Source: N074bin45 sp039587475 (lineage in GTDB: Bacteria; Gemmatimonadota; Gemmatimonadetes; Gemmatimonadales; GWC2-71-9). From it: a DNA stretch of 64,000 bases. The notes beneath the pieces are model-generated. The model made no database searches and had not been told where the DNA came from. It saw only the letters and a list, made by a program, of their open reading frames with translations. Location of the stretch: positions 40,725 through 104,724 of the forward strand of contig JBDHIK010000004.1 of NCBI GenBank assembly GCA_039587475.1, in the 5' to 3' direction. Position 1 is the first letter of the stretch, and each line of letters starts with the position of its first letter. A program made the position numbers and the translations under genes. Positions 7,789 to 17,052 of the stretch are shown piece after piece.

Positions 7789-9372
7789 ATGATGCTCTCG
7801 AAAACCGCGTTCCGCTTCGCCATCGCGCTGATGGTGGTCCCGGCCGTCGCCTCCCAGGCGCAGACGCCGCTCCCGGTCCTCCCCGATTCTTCGGGCTGGG
7901 GCATCCACGTCCTGTCGATCGGTCGCGCCCCTGACGGGGCCGTATGGGTCGGAACCTATGGCCAGGGCATCTTCAGGCTGGATCCCGGGGCAGAGACCTG
8001 GGTCAACGTTCGCCGTGACACGACCGACACGTCGATCGCGTGGGACTTCGTCCACGCCATCGCCTTCGGGCCCCGGGGCCAGGTCTGGTACGGCACCATC
8101 GGCAACGGCTGGGGGGTCTCCTTCGATCGTGGCGCCACGTGGCGTACCTGGACGTTCAGCGAACTGGGGCCGGAATGGCAGTACGTGGCTCCGTCGGGCA
8201 TCGTCACGCGCGGCGACACGACCTGGGTGGCCACGGCAGACGGTATCCAAATGACCACCGACGACGGGCGTCGCTGGACCGCTCTGGTGGACTCGGCGGG
8301 CCCGCTGGCCCGCGGCCCTGCGGACACGGCTCTGGCGGTACTGAGTAACGAGTACGTGCGGCGTCTGGCCACGAACCGTCGAGGACTGCTGGTGTCGACG
8401 CTGGACGGGAGCGTGCTGTACACCAACGACGGTGCCGGAGCGTGGACCAGCAGGCCGCTGTCCTTTGCCCCGTTCCCGCCGCTGGCGGGCATGCTGCACG
8501 ACCGCTACCTCATTCGCGGCTCCCAGTGCGGTCTCCGCATGGCGAATGATACGATGCCGTGCCTGCGTCTTCGGGACAGTGTCCTGTCCCAGGATTCGCT
8601 TCCGCTCCGGACGACCTGGTTCCGTCGCCCCATCGCGTTGGACGACAATCCCTTCATCGACCAGACCTATCGGTACGGTTCCACGATGGGGGGCAACTTC
8701 CAGCAGCATCAGGGGGTCGAATTCAACAACCCGGACGGGACGCCGGTGCGGGCCATCGGGGGTGGCACCGTGGTCTACGCGGGCCCGGCAGAGCGCGGAG
8801 CGTTGACGGTCGCCATCCAGCACGACTCCATCGTCCGCGCCGGTGGGGAACGGCTTCGGATCTTTTCGACCTACTACCACAACGAGGACATCGCCGTGTC
8901 GGTCGGACAGAAGGTCGACCGGGGACAACTCATCGCCCACGTGGGGAATACCGGACGGGCGACCAACGATCATCTGCACCTCGAGGTGCACGCCGCCCCC
9001 ACCGATGATGTCAGCGCCATCGTGGATTCGCTGGAACGCTATCCAGCGTACACGACCAATCCGGAGTTGTGGCTCGAACCGATTCCCGGCACCGGCGTGA
9101 TCGCCGGACAGGTGCGGGACGCGGCCGGCCTCCCGGTGCCCCAGGCCAGGGTCTACGGTATCGTCAAACACGACCCGCCGGAAACACCCTTTTCCTTTGC
9201 CGAGACCTACGGGGACCTGGCCAATCCGCACCCGTTGTACCAGGAAGACTTCGCGGTCGGCGATGTGCCGGCAGGGACCTACGTACTCGGCGTGGAGATC
9301 GAAGGCCAACGGGTCCTGCGTCTGGTCACCGTGCACGAAGGCACCCTGAGCTGGGTCGTCTTTCGCCGCTGA
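7789..9372 (+). CDS. Secreted beta-propeller protein with M23 (LytM) peptidase domain
   Basis: This exported protein has about 527 residues, starting with a signal peptide cleaved near SQAQ. Residues 30-230 show repeated W-x-G-x-x-G-x-G and D-R-G-x-x-W motifs, as in two-component-type propellers or sialidase-like repeats. An M23 endopeptidase domain follows (HQGVEF, then HLHLEVH). A carboxypeptidase-regulatory-like beta-sandwich (GQVRDAAGLPVPQARVYG) closes the protein. In M23 enzymes the first Zn motif is usually HxxxD; here the acidic residue is Glu. ATG 7792 is an equal start candidate. It would act in the periplasm or at the surface, on peptidoglycan if active. Confidence 0.75.
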   Translation: MMLSKTAFRFAIALMVVPAVASQAQTPLPVLPDSSGWGIHVLSIGRAPDGAVWVGTYGQGIFRLDPGAETWVNVRRDTTDTSIAWDFVHAIAFGPRGQVWYGTIGNGWGVSFDRGATWRTWTFSELGPEWQYVAPSGIVTRGDTTWVATADGIQMTTDDGRRWTALVDSAGPLARGPADTALAVLSNEYVRRLATNRRGLLVSTLDGSVLYTNDGAGAWTSRPLSFAPFPPLAGMLHDRYLIRGSQCGLRMANDTMPCLRLRDSVLSQDSLPLRTTWFRRPIALDDNPFIDQTYRYGSTMGGNFQQHQGVEFNNPDGTPVRAIGGGTVVYAGPAERGALTVAIQHDSIVRAGGERLRIFSTYYHNEDIAVSVGQKVDRGQLIAHVGNTGRATNDHLHLEVHAAPTDDVSAIVDSLERYPAYTTNPELWLEPIPGTGVIAGQVRDAAGLPVPQARVYGIVKHDPPETPFSFAETYGDLANPHPLYQEDFAVGDVPAGTYVLGVEIEGQRVLRLVTVHEGTLSWVVFRR

Positions 9373-9385
9373 GCAGAATCCTCGC

Positions 9386-9988
9386 GTGTTCATCGAACTG
9401 ACAGACCTGCTGCGCTGCCCGGCGGAGCATGAGGAGGCCTACCTGGTGCTCCTTCCCGAGCGCGTCGTCGATCGGTCTGTCGTGACGGGCGAGCTGGGTT
9501 GCCCGGTCTGCGGCCGGGTCTTTGCCGTGGCCGACGGGGTCGTGCGGTTTGGAGGAAAGGCGTCGGCCCCGGGTGGCGCGCCTGCGCCGCTCGATGCGGA
9601 CGGGGTTCACGCCTTCCTGGGACTGGATGGGCCTGGTGGTTACCTGGTGCTGGCGGGGGCCGTCGGCGCCGTGGCGCCCGAACTGGCCGCGCTCCTGGCG
9701 GGCGTCCACGTGGTGGCGGTCAACCCCCCCGATGGGGTCCCCGGAGGTTCAGGCGTCAGCATCCTGCACGGCGACCGGATTCCCATGAAACGGGCCACGG
9801 TGAGGGGCGTGGTGCTGAGCGCCCCCCAGGATTCCTCCTATTGGCTGGAGGAAGCGATGCGTGTCGTGCTCCCCGGGCTTCGCATCGTGGGGACGGGCGC
9901 CGCACCCTCGATGGACGGCCTCGGCGTCCTCGCTCAGACGGGGGACGTCGTCTGGGTGGCGCGCCGGGAGGGTGGACCTCCGGCCTAG
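9386..9988 (+). CDS. Trm112-like zinc protein
   Basis: This 200-residue protein begins with GTG and has a Trm112/UPF0434-type N-terminal zinc domain: C11 and H15 in LLRCPAEHEE, then C39 and C42 in CPVCG. The rest (60-200) has alternating beta/alpha segments rich in Ala, Gly and Val and resembles a degenerate Rossmann or methyltransferase-like fold without a clear SAM motif. Trm112 proteins activate methyltransferases in other organisms; that role here is only a guess. It is convergent with the acyl-CoA synthetase, and the two overlap by 4 bp at their 3' ends. Confidence 0.55.
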   Translation: MFIELTDLLRCPAEHEEAYLVLLPERVVDRSVVTGELGCPVCGRVFAVADGVVRFGGKASAPGGAPAPLDADGVHAFLGLDGPGGYLVLAGAVGAVAPELAALLAGVHVVAVNPPDGVPGGSGVSILHGDRIPMKRATVRGVVLSAPQDSSYWLEEAMRVVLPGLRIVGTGAAPSMDGLGVLAQTGDVVWVARREGGPPA

Positions 9989-11811
9989 CGCCCCTCCAGG
10001 TCGTGGGCCCCGCCTTCGGTTTCCGAGTACAGGGCCTCGATCCGGTCTCGATGCCGTTCCTCGATGACCCGGCGTTTCACCTTCAGCGTCGGCGTCAGTT
10101 CGCCGCTTTCGATGGTGAAGTCCCGGTCGACCAGGAGCATCTTCTTCGGCACCTCGAATTGCGCCAGTCCGCGGAGCGATTTCTTGACCTCCGCTTCGAC
10201 TTTGGCGACCACCTGGGCGTGGGCGACCAGCGCCGAGTCGTCCCCAGCGACCAGGCCCTCCTCTTGCGCCCAGGCGCGGAGCACATCGAAATCAGGAACG
10301 ACCAACAGGATCGGGAACTTGCGCTTGTCGCCCAGCATGACGGCATTCAAGACGTAGCGGTTCGTCTTGATCATGCCTTCGATCGGCTGGGGCGCGATGT
10401 TCTTGCCGCCCGCCGTGACGATGATGTCCTTCTTGCGGTCGGTGATCTTGAGGAAGCCATCATCATCCAGGAGTCCGATGTCCCCGGTGTGGAACCACCC
10501 GTCCGCATCGATAGCCTCGGCGGTCGCCTCAGGCAGGTGATAGTACCCCTTCATGACATGGGGGCCTCGAGTCAGGATCTCGCCATCGTCGGCGATCCGG
10601 ACCTCCACCCCGGGGATCGGCTTGCCCACCGTCCCGAGGCGCAAGTGGTCGAATGTGTTCACGGAGATGATGGGTGACGTCTCGGTCAGGCCATAGCCCT
10701 CCAGAATCGTCAGTCCGGCGGCATAGAAGAACTTGGCGATTTCTGGAGACAGTGGCGCGCCGCCCGACGCGAAGAACCTGAGCTTGCCGCCCGTCCGGGC
10801 CCGCAGTTTCGAGAACACCAGCTTGTCGGCGAGGCGTTTCTTCATCGCCAGGGCGCCGGGGACCGGCCGCCCTTCGAGGTCGTACTCGGCCCACCGTTCC
10901 GCGGTACGTTTGGCCCAGAAGAAGATCTTCTGCTTGAGCCCCGAGCCCGACAGGGCGTTCTCCAGGACCCGCGCGTAGATCTTCTCGTACAGGCGCGGCA
11001 CGGACAGGACCACGGTCGGACTCAATTCCACCATGTTGGCCGAGACTTGCTCGATGCCTTCCGCGTAATTGATGATGACGCCGGTATGGAGCATGACGTA
11101 GTGGCCCGCCATCCGTTCGAAGATGTGCGACAACGGAAGGAATGACAGGCACTCGTCACCATCTTCGAAGGAGAGGGTCTGAAGCCCCGCAACGACGTTG
11201 GACGTCAGGTTGCCATGGCTCAGCATGACGCCCTTGGGGTTGCCGGTCGTGCCTGACGTGTAGATGAGGGTCGCCAGGTCGTCGGGTGTGACCTCCAGCG
11301 CCTCGTCTCGATAGCGCGGATAGCGGTCCAGGGCGCTGCGCCCGCGGGCCAGGAGGTCCTCGATGGGCAACACATCCGGTCCGGTCGCATCGGCATCGAA
11401 GGCGATCACATGTTTGAGGTGCTGGAGCGTGTCCCGGATTTCGAGCACCTTGGCGAGTTGCTCGCGGTTGGAGACACAGATGGCAGCGGCACCGGCATCG
11501 TTCAGGATGTAGGCGATCTGCGCGGCCGGGAGCGTCGGATACACCGGCACGTCGGCGCACCGGGCGGTGAGACACGCGTAGTCGATGATGGCCCACTCGG
11601 GCCGATTCTCCGACAGAATGGCCACCCGGTCCCCGGGTGCGAGGCCGAGTTCCCGGAGCCCGATCGCGGCGGCGTGCACCTGGTCCTTGAGCGCGCGGTA
11701 CCCGATATCCGTCCAGACCCCGTCGCGCTTGGCGCGCATGGCGGCCGGCCGATCGGCGTACCGATCGACGGCTCCGAAGAACAACTCGGTGAGGGTAGTT
11801 GGCGCTGTCAC
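9985..11811 (-). CDS. Long-chain acyl-CoA synthetase (AMP-forming)
   Basis: This 608-residue adenylate-forming enzyme activates fatty acids to acyl-CoA. It has the P-loop (YTSGTTGNPKGVMLSH), the GYGLTETSP motif, GWFHTGDIG and the hinge RKKDIIVTAGGKNIAP. The GTG at 11811 is preceded by GAGGAGG at 5 nt spacing, so it was preferred over ATG at 11829, which has no ribosome-binding site. It is separated by 46 bp from the Ig-like lipoprotein gene on the same strand. Membrane-associated cytoplasmic action is usual for the family. Confidence 0.9.
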   Translation of the reverse strand: MTAPTTLTELFFGAVDRYADRPAAMRAKRDGVWTDIGYRALKDQVHAAAIGLRELGLAPGDRVAILSENRPEWAIIDYACLTARCADVPVYPTLPAAQIAYILNDAGAAAICVSNREQLAKVLEIRDTLQHLKHVIAFDADATGPDVLPIEDLLARGRSALDRYPRYRDEALEVTPDDLATLIYTSGTTGNPKGVMLSHGNLTSNVVAGLQTLSFEDGDECLSFLPLSHIFERMAGHYVMLHTGVIINYAEGIEQVSANMVELSPTVVLSVPRLYEKIYARVLENALSGSGLKQKIFFWAKRTAERWAEYDLEGRPVPGALAMKKRLADKLVFSKLRARTGGKLRFFASGGAPLSPEIAKFFYAAGLTILEGYGLTETSPIISVNTFDHLRLGTVGKPIPGVEVRIADDGEILTRGPHVMKGYYHLPEATAEAIDADGWFHTGDIGLLDDDGFLKITDRKKDIIVTAGGKNIAPQPIEGMIKTNRYVLNAVMLGDKRKFPILLVVPDFDVLRAWAQEEGLVAGDDSALVAHAQVVAKVEAEVKKSLRGLAQFEVPKKMLLVDRDFTIESGELTPTLKVKRRVIEERHRDRIEALYSETEGGAHDLEGR

Positions 11812-11857
11812 GACAGCCTCCTCGGGCATGGGGGCCGCGACCGAGGCCGCGACGGAG

Positions 11858-12592
11858 TTAGGGGTCGAAACGCACCACGAAACGCTGCCCCGACCCCGGG
11901 ACCGCTTCGGTGCCACTGGCCCGGAAGGCGCGCATTTCCACGATCGCGCTGTCGGGCGAGGGGCGGCCGACACGGCTCAGAAACATCTGGACGGATGGGG
12001 TTCCCGCACTCCCCGTCGTGACCGTGTCGATGAGCACCTGACCGGTCAACTCCACGGTTCGCTGCCCCGGGTCGGCAAAGACCGGGTCGACGATCTCGTA
12101 CACGATCTGTCCGCCGCTAGCGGGTACGGTATCCGTGGCCCGGTACGTGTCAAGGCGACCGATCAGGGCTGCGGAGGTATCGTCGGCGGCCAACACCCGA
12201 AGGGTATCCTCGCCGACGAGCACCAGCGTGTCAGGGCGGGGGATGATGCTGAAGCGCACGGTGTTGGAGATCAGGTCGTCGAGTCGGGCCCGGATGTCCG
12301 CCGATCCGGGGAACACCCCGGTGACGAGGCCCGAACCGTCTACCGTGACGGTGGTGTCCGCGGTCAACCACTGGATGGTTGCGGAGACCTCCGTGTCGTC
12401 CTGGTCCAGGGCGCGGGCCAGGATGCGCTGTGTATCGCTCACTTCCAGCGTCGGTGAGAGCGGCGACAGCACCTCCAGGCGCACGATCGATCCCGCCGTC
12501 TCCGTCAGATTGCTGCAGGCCACCAGCAGCATCCCCAGGGCCGGAAACAGGCGGCGTGGTCCTGGCCGGCGAAGGATCGAGAGCGCGAGCAC
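11858..12592 (-). CDS. Ig-like domain lipoprotein, paralogue A
   Basis: This 244-residue protein has a GTG start, a basic n-region and a lipobox ending at Cys (GMLLVACS). Residues 40-115 resemble a bacterial Ig-like (Big_2) domain, with D-T-x-R-x-x-A-x-A-x-D and V-D-x-x-G-x-V-T-G. The C-terminal part ends with VPGSGQRFVVRFDP. It is a clear tandem paralogue of the next gene (both contain PRPDTLV-V-G-DTLRVL). Probably anchored at the outer membrane; no enzymatic motif is visible. Confidence 0.65.
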   Translation of the reverse strand: MLALSILRRPGPRRLFPALGMLLVACSNLTETAGSIVRLEVLSPLSPTLEVSDTQRILARALDQDDTEVSATIQWLTADTTVTVDGSGLVTGVFPGSADIRARLDDLISNTVRFSIIPRPDTLVLVGEDTLRVLAADDTSAALIGRLDTYRATDTVPASGGQIVYEIVDPVFADPGQRTVELTGQVLIDTVTTGSAGTPSVQMFLSRVGRPSPDSAIVEMRAFRASGTEAVPGSGQRFVVRFDP

Positions 12593-12597
12593 GGTGT

Positions 12598-13299
12598 CTA
12601 GTTGTCGAACCGGACGATGAAACGCTGGCCTGAGCCTGGGACGGTGTCGGTCCCCTGGAACCGAAGCGCCAGGATGCCGACAATGGCACTATCCGGTGAC
12701 GTCACCCCGACGACGCGATTGAGAAGGATGGGGATCAACGGGGTGCCGTCCGTGCCGGTCGTGGCGATGGTGGTCAGCGTCTGGCCGGTGAATTCCACGG
12801 AACGGGGCTGGGTGGAGTCGGGCTCGAGGATCTGATAGACAATCTGCCCGGCGTTGGCCGGGATGGTGTCACCCATCGAATAGCTGTCCAGCCGCGTCGC
12901 CAGCGCAGCGGAGGATCCCTCGCCCACCAGGACCCGCAGGGTGTCGTCACCAACGATGACCAGCGTGTCCGGTCTCGGGACCACGGTAAAGTTGACGATA
13001 TTGGACTGCAGCGTTCCGGAATTGGCCCGGACGCGGCCCAACCCGGTCACCAGTGCGCGGATGGCTCCGGCGGCGTCCACCGAAATGGTGGTGTCGAGCG
13101 CCTGCCAGACGACCGGGGTCGGGAGCGTGTCCCCCAACTGATTGAGGGCCACCGCCGAGACTCTGGTCGTGTCGTCGACATCGAGAATCGTCGTGATGGG
13201 CGCCTGGACGACCACCTGGACGGCCACGCCCTCGGGGTCGGTGGTGCTGGAACAGGCAAGGGCCCCCAGTGCCGTCAGGAAGACGAACGCCGTTCTCAT
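12598..13299 (-). CDS. Ig-like domain lipoprotein, paralogue B
   Basis: This 233-residue lipoprotein (lipobox LGALACSS) has the same layout as its downstream neighbour: an Ig-like domain, the shared PRPDTLVIVGDDTLRVL block and the ending VPGSGQRFIVRFDN. Only 5 bp separate the two genes, so they form one transcription unit with the TPR gene upstream, whose stop overlaps this start by 4 bp. Recent tandem duplication is the simplest origin. Function unknown. Confidence 0.65.
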   Translation of the reverse strand: MRTAFVFLTALGALACSSTTDPEGVAVQVVVQAPITTILDVDDTTRVSAVALNQLGDTLPTPVVWQALDTTISVDAAGAIRALVTGLGRVRANSGTLQSNIVNFTVVPRPDTLVIVGDDTLRVLVGEGSSAALATRLDSYSMGDTIPANAGQIVYQILEPDSTQPRSVEFTGQTLTTIATTGTDGTPLIPILLNRVVGVTSPDSAIVGILALRFQGTDTVPGSGQRFIVRFDN

Positions 13300-13739
13300 G
13301 GCGACTCCGAGGGCGCGCTTTCCTCTATCTCACGGAGCGTGTTCTCGGCGTGGCGAATCCAGCGCTCGGCGTCGGGCCCGAGCGGTGGCTGGGCCAGGAA
13401 GGCACGCAAGTGGCGAGCAGCGGTCTCGTCCTGGCCTTGGCCTCTCAGCAGGAAGGCCATGCCGTAGTGGGCACCCACGAGCCCCTGATCGTGGTCGAGG
13501 GCCTTGCGGTAGTGGCGGATGGCCTCGTCCACCAGCCCGGTCTTCGTGAGGGCGATGGCCATGTTCTGGAGGATCCGTGTATCCGTGGGGTTGTCGCGGA
13601 GGGCCAGGCGATACGACGTCAACGCGGCCTTGTAGTCGCCTTGGCGCTCGAAAGCGAGTGCCTCGTTGAGATAGTCGGACGGCTTCGGGCGCAGCGATTC
13701 ACGCCGCTGCATTCCGAACAGCCCACGCCAGAAGCTCAT
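13296..13739 (-). CDS. TPR-repeat protein
   Basis: This 147-residue cytoplasmic protein has no signal peptide and about three tetratricopeptide repeats (for example LNEALAFERQGDYKAALTSY and DEAIRHYRKALDHDQGLVGA). Such repeats act as protein-binding scaffolds. It heads the minus-strand unit with the two Ig-like lipoproteins. A reversed TATCTT hexamer at 13795-13800 lies about 56 nt upstream and may be its -10 element. No specific partner can be named. Confidence 0.65.
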   Translation of the reverse strand: MSFWRGLFGMQRRESLRPKPSDYLNEALAFERQGDYKAALTSYRLALRDNPTDTRILQNMAIALTKTGLVDEAIRHYRKALDHDQGLVGAHYGMAFLLRGQGQDETAARHLRAFLAQPPLGPDAERWIRHAENTLREIEESAPSESP

Positions 13740-13894
13740 GAAGGCGGCCGTGTCTTCAGGTGGTGTCGGTAGGCATAAGTGCCGAATTCAGAGTAAGATA
13801 GTGGTACTGTTGGCGACGACGCAACGCGCTTGCCGCCCACACGAGGCAGCCACTAGCTTGCACAAGCCGACCCACCCCGGTCCTGGGAGATCCG

Positions 13895-14392
13895 ATGGCC
13901 CCCACCCCCGGTGCTCGTGACGTGATGGATGTCGATTGGCCGTTCTTCGGAGAGGTGTGCCGGGCGCTGGCGCTGCATGTCTCCCGGGACTACGACCCTG
14001 AAATCGTGCTCGGCGTGGCCAAGGCCGGTGTCATCCCTGGTGTCGTCGTGGCCTCCCTGCTGCAACGCGAATTCGCCTCCATGGCCGTCACTCGGCACGA
14101 TCCGTTCGCCAAACCACAGCTGATTGCTGGACCGCCTCGCTCCATCGCTGGGCGGCGCGTGCTCATCGTGGACGAGACCTGCGACAGCGGGGACACCCTG
14201 AAGCTGGCCCTCAACGAAGTCCTGGCCCTGAACCCGACGGACGTCCGGACCGCGGTATCGTTCCGGACCGGTGCCTACAGCCCGGATTTCGTTGCCTTCG
14301 AGACGGACAAGACGATCGTGCTCCCGTGGGATCGGGAGGTCGTGGAGGATGGAGCGGTGGTGCGCCGCGCGGACCTCGTCGATCCGGCATGA
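13895..14392 (+). CDS. Phosphoribosyltransferase-fold protein
   Basis: This 165-residue protein has the type I phosphoribosyltransferase PRPP loop (VLIVDETCDSGDTLKL). The N-terminal half (EIVLGVAKAGVIPGVVVASLL) matches the xanthine/hypoxanthine phosphoribosyltransferase pattern. ATG 13895 follows GGGAG. Its stop overlaps the start of the TldD gene (ATGA), so the three genes to 17048 form one operon. It probably transfers ribose-5-phosphate to a nucleobase, but the base is uncertain. Confidence 0.75.
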   Translation: MAPTPGARDVMDVDWPFFGEVCRALALHVSRDYDPEIVLGVAKAGVIPGVVVASLLQREFASMAVTRHDPFAKPQLIAGPPRSIAGRRVLIVDETCDSGDTLKLALNEVLALNPTDVRTAVSFRTGAYSPDFVAFETDKTIVLPWDREVVEDGAVVRRADLVDPA

Positions 14393-15759
14393 AGGATAGG
14401 GTCCACAGCGCGATCCGGGCCTCAGCAGCGGACTTCACCGACATCCGGCTGGAACGGTCCTGGGTGTCCACCATCGCCCGGCGTGGTGTGCGCCACGAAG
14501 GAGCCTCGACAGGCGTCGATCAGGGCGGCTGCGTCCGGGTGCTCAACCATGGCCACGGCTGGGGCCTGGCCAGTTTCACCGATCTGGAAGATCTCTCCGC
14601 CGCCGTGGAACGAGCCCAGGCCATGTCCCGGTCCATTGCGCTCCCGGACCCCATTCCGTGGGTAGAGGCGTTGGCGCACGAGGACGACGTCCAGGCCGAT
14701 CTCGACGGCGACGTGCGCGAGGTGCCACTGGAGGACAAGTACGCCCTCGTGGCAAGGCTCGGCGAGGATCTTCTTGGAACTGATCGGCGGATCGGGGCGA
14801 GCAAGGTGGCCTATCGTGATGAGGTCACGGAGTACTGCTACGGCAACTCCGAAGGGACGCTCATCACTCAGTTGCGACCCGAATTCACCCTGTCTGTGGC
14901 CGTGTGGGCTCGTGAGGGGGGAACCGAGGAGCGGGCCCTGGCCAGCGTCGGACGGCGACGAGGCTGGGATACCGTCCAGGGGGTGCCGGAGGCGTTGCTG
15001 GAAGCGGCACGGACTGCCGTCGAGCTGCTGGGAGCGTCAAGGGTCCGGGAGGGTCGCTATCCGGTGGTGCTGGACCCGAAAATGGCCGGCGTGCTGATCC
15101 ACGAGACGATCGGTCACATGTGCGAAGCGGATACCGAGGACGGTGACGAAACCCGGTTGCTACCCCTGGGGCATCATCTTGGTCGGGAGTGCCTGACGGT
15201 CGTGGATGACGGGCACGCCACGGGCCTGCGCGGTTCGCTGCCTTACGACGACGAGGGCACCCCGACCCGTCGGACGGTGCTGGTTCAGCATGGCGTCGTG
15301 GTGGGCCACCTCCACACGCGGGAGACGGCCTCCCGAATGGGTGAAGCTCCGACGGGCAACGGCCGGGCGCTCTCGTATCGCCACGAGCCGATCGTCCGCA
15401 TGACCAACACCGGCCTGGTCCAGGGCTCAGGGACATTGCAGGACCTGCTGGAGGGAATCGACGAGGGCGTCTATGCCATGGACGCGGTGGCGGGACGGCG
15501 ACACGGAGAGGACTGCAGCTATACGGCGGGGTACGGCCGCATGATCCGCAACGGCCAGCTGGCTGAAGTCGTGAAGGGAGTCACGGTGTCGGGCAACGTG
15601 TTCGAGCTGCTCGGCAGCATCGATGCGGTCGCGGAGGACTTTGCCTGGAACGAGTCGGGCGGCGGCTGCCGCAAGGCGGGTCAGGGCCCCCTCTCGGTGG
15701 CGGAGGGTGCTCCTCATGTCCGTCTTGCCTCGGCAGCCGTCGGCGTGCCACGCCTGTGA
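14389..15759 (+). CDS. tldD: TldD-family metalloprotease subunit
   Basis: This 456-residue protein is the catalytic subunit of a TldD/TldE(PmbA) heterodimeric zinc protease. The HEXXH motif is HETIGH (H238, E239, H242). Family blocks GRALSYRHEPIVRMTNT and YAMDAVAGRRHGEDCS are present. TldDE degrades unfolded peptides and matures some ribosomally made peptides in enterobacteria. The ATG at 14389 overlaps the PRTase stop. The second subunit follows with a GTGA overlap. No precursor peptide gene was seen nearby. Confidence 0.88.
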   Translation: MKDRVHSAIRASAADFTDIRLERSWVSTIARRGVRHEGASTGVDQGGCVRVLNHGHGWGLASFTDLEDLSAAVERAQAMSRSIALPDPIPWVEALAHEDDVQADLDGDVREVPLEDKYALVARLGEDLLGTDRRIGASKVAYRDEVTEYCYGNSEGTLITQLRPEFTLSVAVWAREGGTEERALASVGRRRGWDTVQGVPEALLEAARTAVELLGASRVREGRYPVVLDPKMAGVLIHETIGHMCEADTEDGDETRLLPLGHHLGRECLTVVDDGHATGLRGSLPYDDEGTPTRRTVLVQHGVVVGHLHTRETASRMGEAPTGNGRALSYRHEPIVRMTNTGLVQGSGTLQDLLEGIDEGVYAMDAVAGRRHGEDCSYTAGYGRMIRNGQLAEVVKGVTVSGNVFELLGSIDAVAEDFAWNESGGGCRKAGQGPLSVAEGAPHVRLASAAVGVPRL

Positions 15760-17048
15760 TCGCATCGCTGCTGAACGCCGCGGACCGCGTCGCGTCTCAG
15801 GCGGACGCCGTGTCCAAGACCGACGAAACCGTATCTCTGACCTTTCTGGGATCACGGTTGATGCGGGCGCATTCGGCGCGGGAGTCCGGGGCCAGCGTGC
15901 GCGTGGTCGTGGACGGGCGCCAGGGGAGTGCCGGGAGCACGCTGCTGGATGCGGAGGCGATCGTGACGGCGGCTGCCGCCGCTGCGGCCATGGGAGACAC
16001 GACGCAGATCCATGCCCCGGCCCCGTCGCCGCTGCCGGAGGTCGCCACCATGCATCGTGAGACCGTCGAGACACCGCTGGAGGAGCTCGAGGTGTACGGT
16101 GCCCTGGTGGCGGATCTCATCGGAGACCGAGCCGGGCCCCTGGCGGTGACCCTGGAGCGCTCGGCTGGACGGGTCGAGGTAGGGAACAGCCGCGGCGTCG
16201 ATGCCGCGTACGAAGTCTCCTCGGTATCGTTGGAAGTGGCGGCGGGTCCGGCCGGATCCGACGTGGGACTTCCGATCCGGTCATGGTGGAGTGGAACGCG
16301 ACTTCCAGGAGAGGCGGATCTGGAACAGCTCGCCGCGCGGATTGTCGAGCACCTGGCATGGGCGGGGGCTGATGCCGAGGTCGATGCCGGCTTGGCGACC
16401 GTATACCTGACGCCACGCTCCCTGTCCTCGTTCCTGCTTCCGGTACGGCACGCCCTGCGTGGCAAAACGATGCTGTACCGGGCATCGCCGTTCGCCAACG
16501 CCATGGACGAGCAGCGGTTCGACGCCACCTTCACACTGACCGACGATCCATTGATCGATGGCCGCAGCGGCTCGCGTCCGATCGATGACGAGGGTGTCGT
16601 GTGCCGGCCCATTCGTCTGATCGAGCGGGGGGTCGTCCAGAGCGGCATCTACGACCTCGAGACGGCTACCCTGGCGGACAAGCCGTCCACGGGACACGCC
16701 CGCAGGACCACCTTCGGGAAGTCCCAGGCGGCGTATTCCAACCTGGTGCTGTCGCCTGGGAAACACGGTCGCGCGGCGTTGCTGGAGATGGTTGGCGATG
16801 GGCTGCTCATCGACAGTCTGGACCTGGGCGGTGAGCGGCTGTCGGCGGGCGGCACCTTCCGGGCCCCGGCGCCCCTGGCCTACCGGGTGCGAGGTGGAGA
16901 GGTCGTAGGCCGCGTTGGGCCGCTTCGGGCCGCCGGCAATGTGTTCCATCTCCTGGAGCGGATTCGTGCCGTAGGGTGTGACGCCGAATGGGTTGGGAGC
17001 ATGTCCCTTCCGCCCGTGGTGCTCGAGGGGATGATGATCGAGCAGTAG
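15756..17048 (+). CDS. TldE/PmbA-family protease partner
   Basis: This 430-residue protein is the non-catalytic partner of the preceding TldD and has no HEXXH. It starts with GTG inside the TldD stop codon (GTGA). Family-like features include the N-terminal SKTDETVSLTFLGSRLMRAH and a C-terminal block (GGTFRAPAPLAYRVRGGEVV). Its position directly behind tldD is the usual arrangement in genomes that encode the pair together. The two subunits are expected to assemble into one cytoplasmic proteolytic chamber. Confidence 0.82.
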   Translation: MIASLLNAADRVASQADAVSKTDETVSLTFLGSRLMRAHSARESGASVRVVVDGRQGSAGSTLLDAEAIVTAAAAAAAMGDTTQIHAPAPSPLPEVATMHRETVETPLEELEVYGALVADLIGDRAGPLAVTLERSAGRVEVGNSRGVDAAYEVSSVSLEVAAGPAGSDVGLPIRSWWSGTRLPGEADLEQLAARIVEHLAWAGADAEVDAGLATVYLTPRSLSSFLLPVRHALRGKTMLYRASPFANAMDEQRFDATFTLTDDPLIDGRSGSRPIDDEGVVCRPIRLIERGVVQSGIYDLETATLADKPSTGHARRTTFGKSQAAYSNLVLSPGKHGRAALLEMVGDGLLIDSLDLGGERLSAGGTFRAPAPLAYRVRGGEVVGRVGPLRAAGNVFHLLERIRAVGCDAEWVGSMSLPPVVLEGMMIEQ

Positions 17049-17052
17049 CCCC

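Noticed and set aside
9499..10677. A plus-strand 392-residue open frame across the Trm112-like and acyl-CoA synthetase genes
   Set aside because: It spans two well-supported genes in other frames and shows no protein-like pattern.
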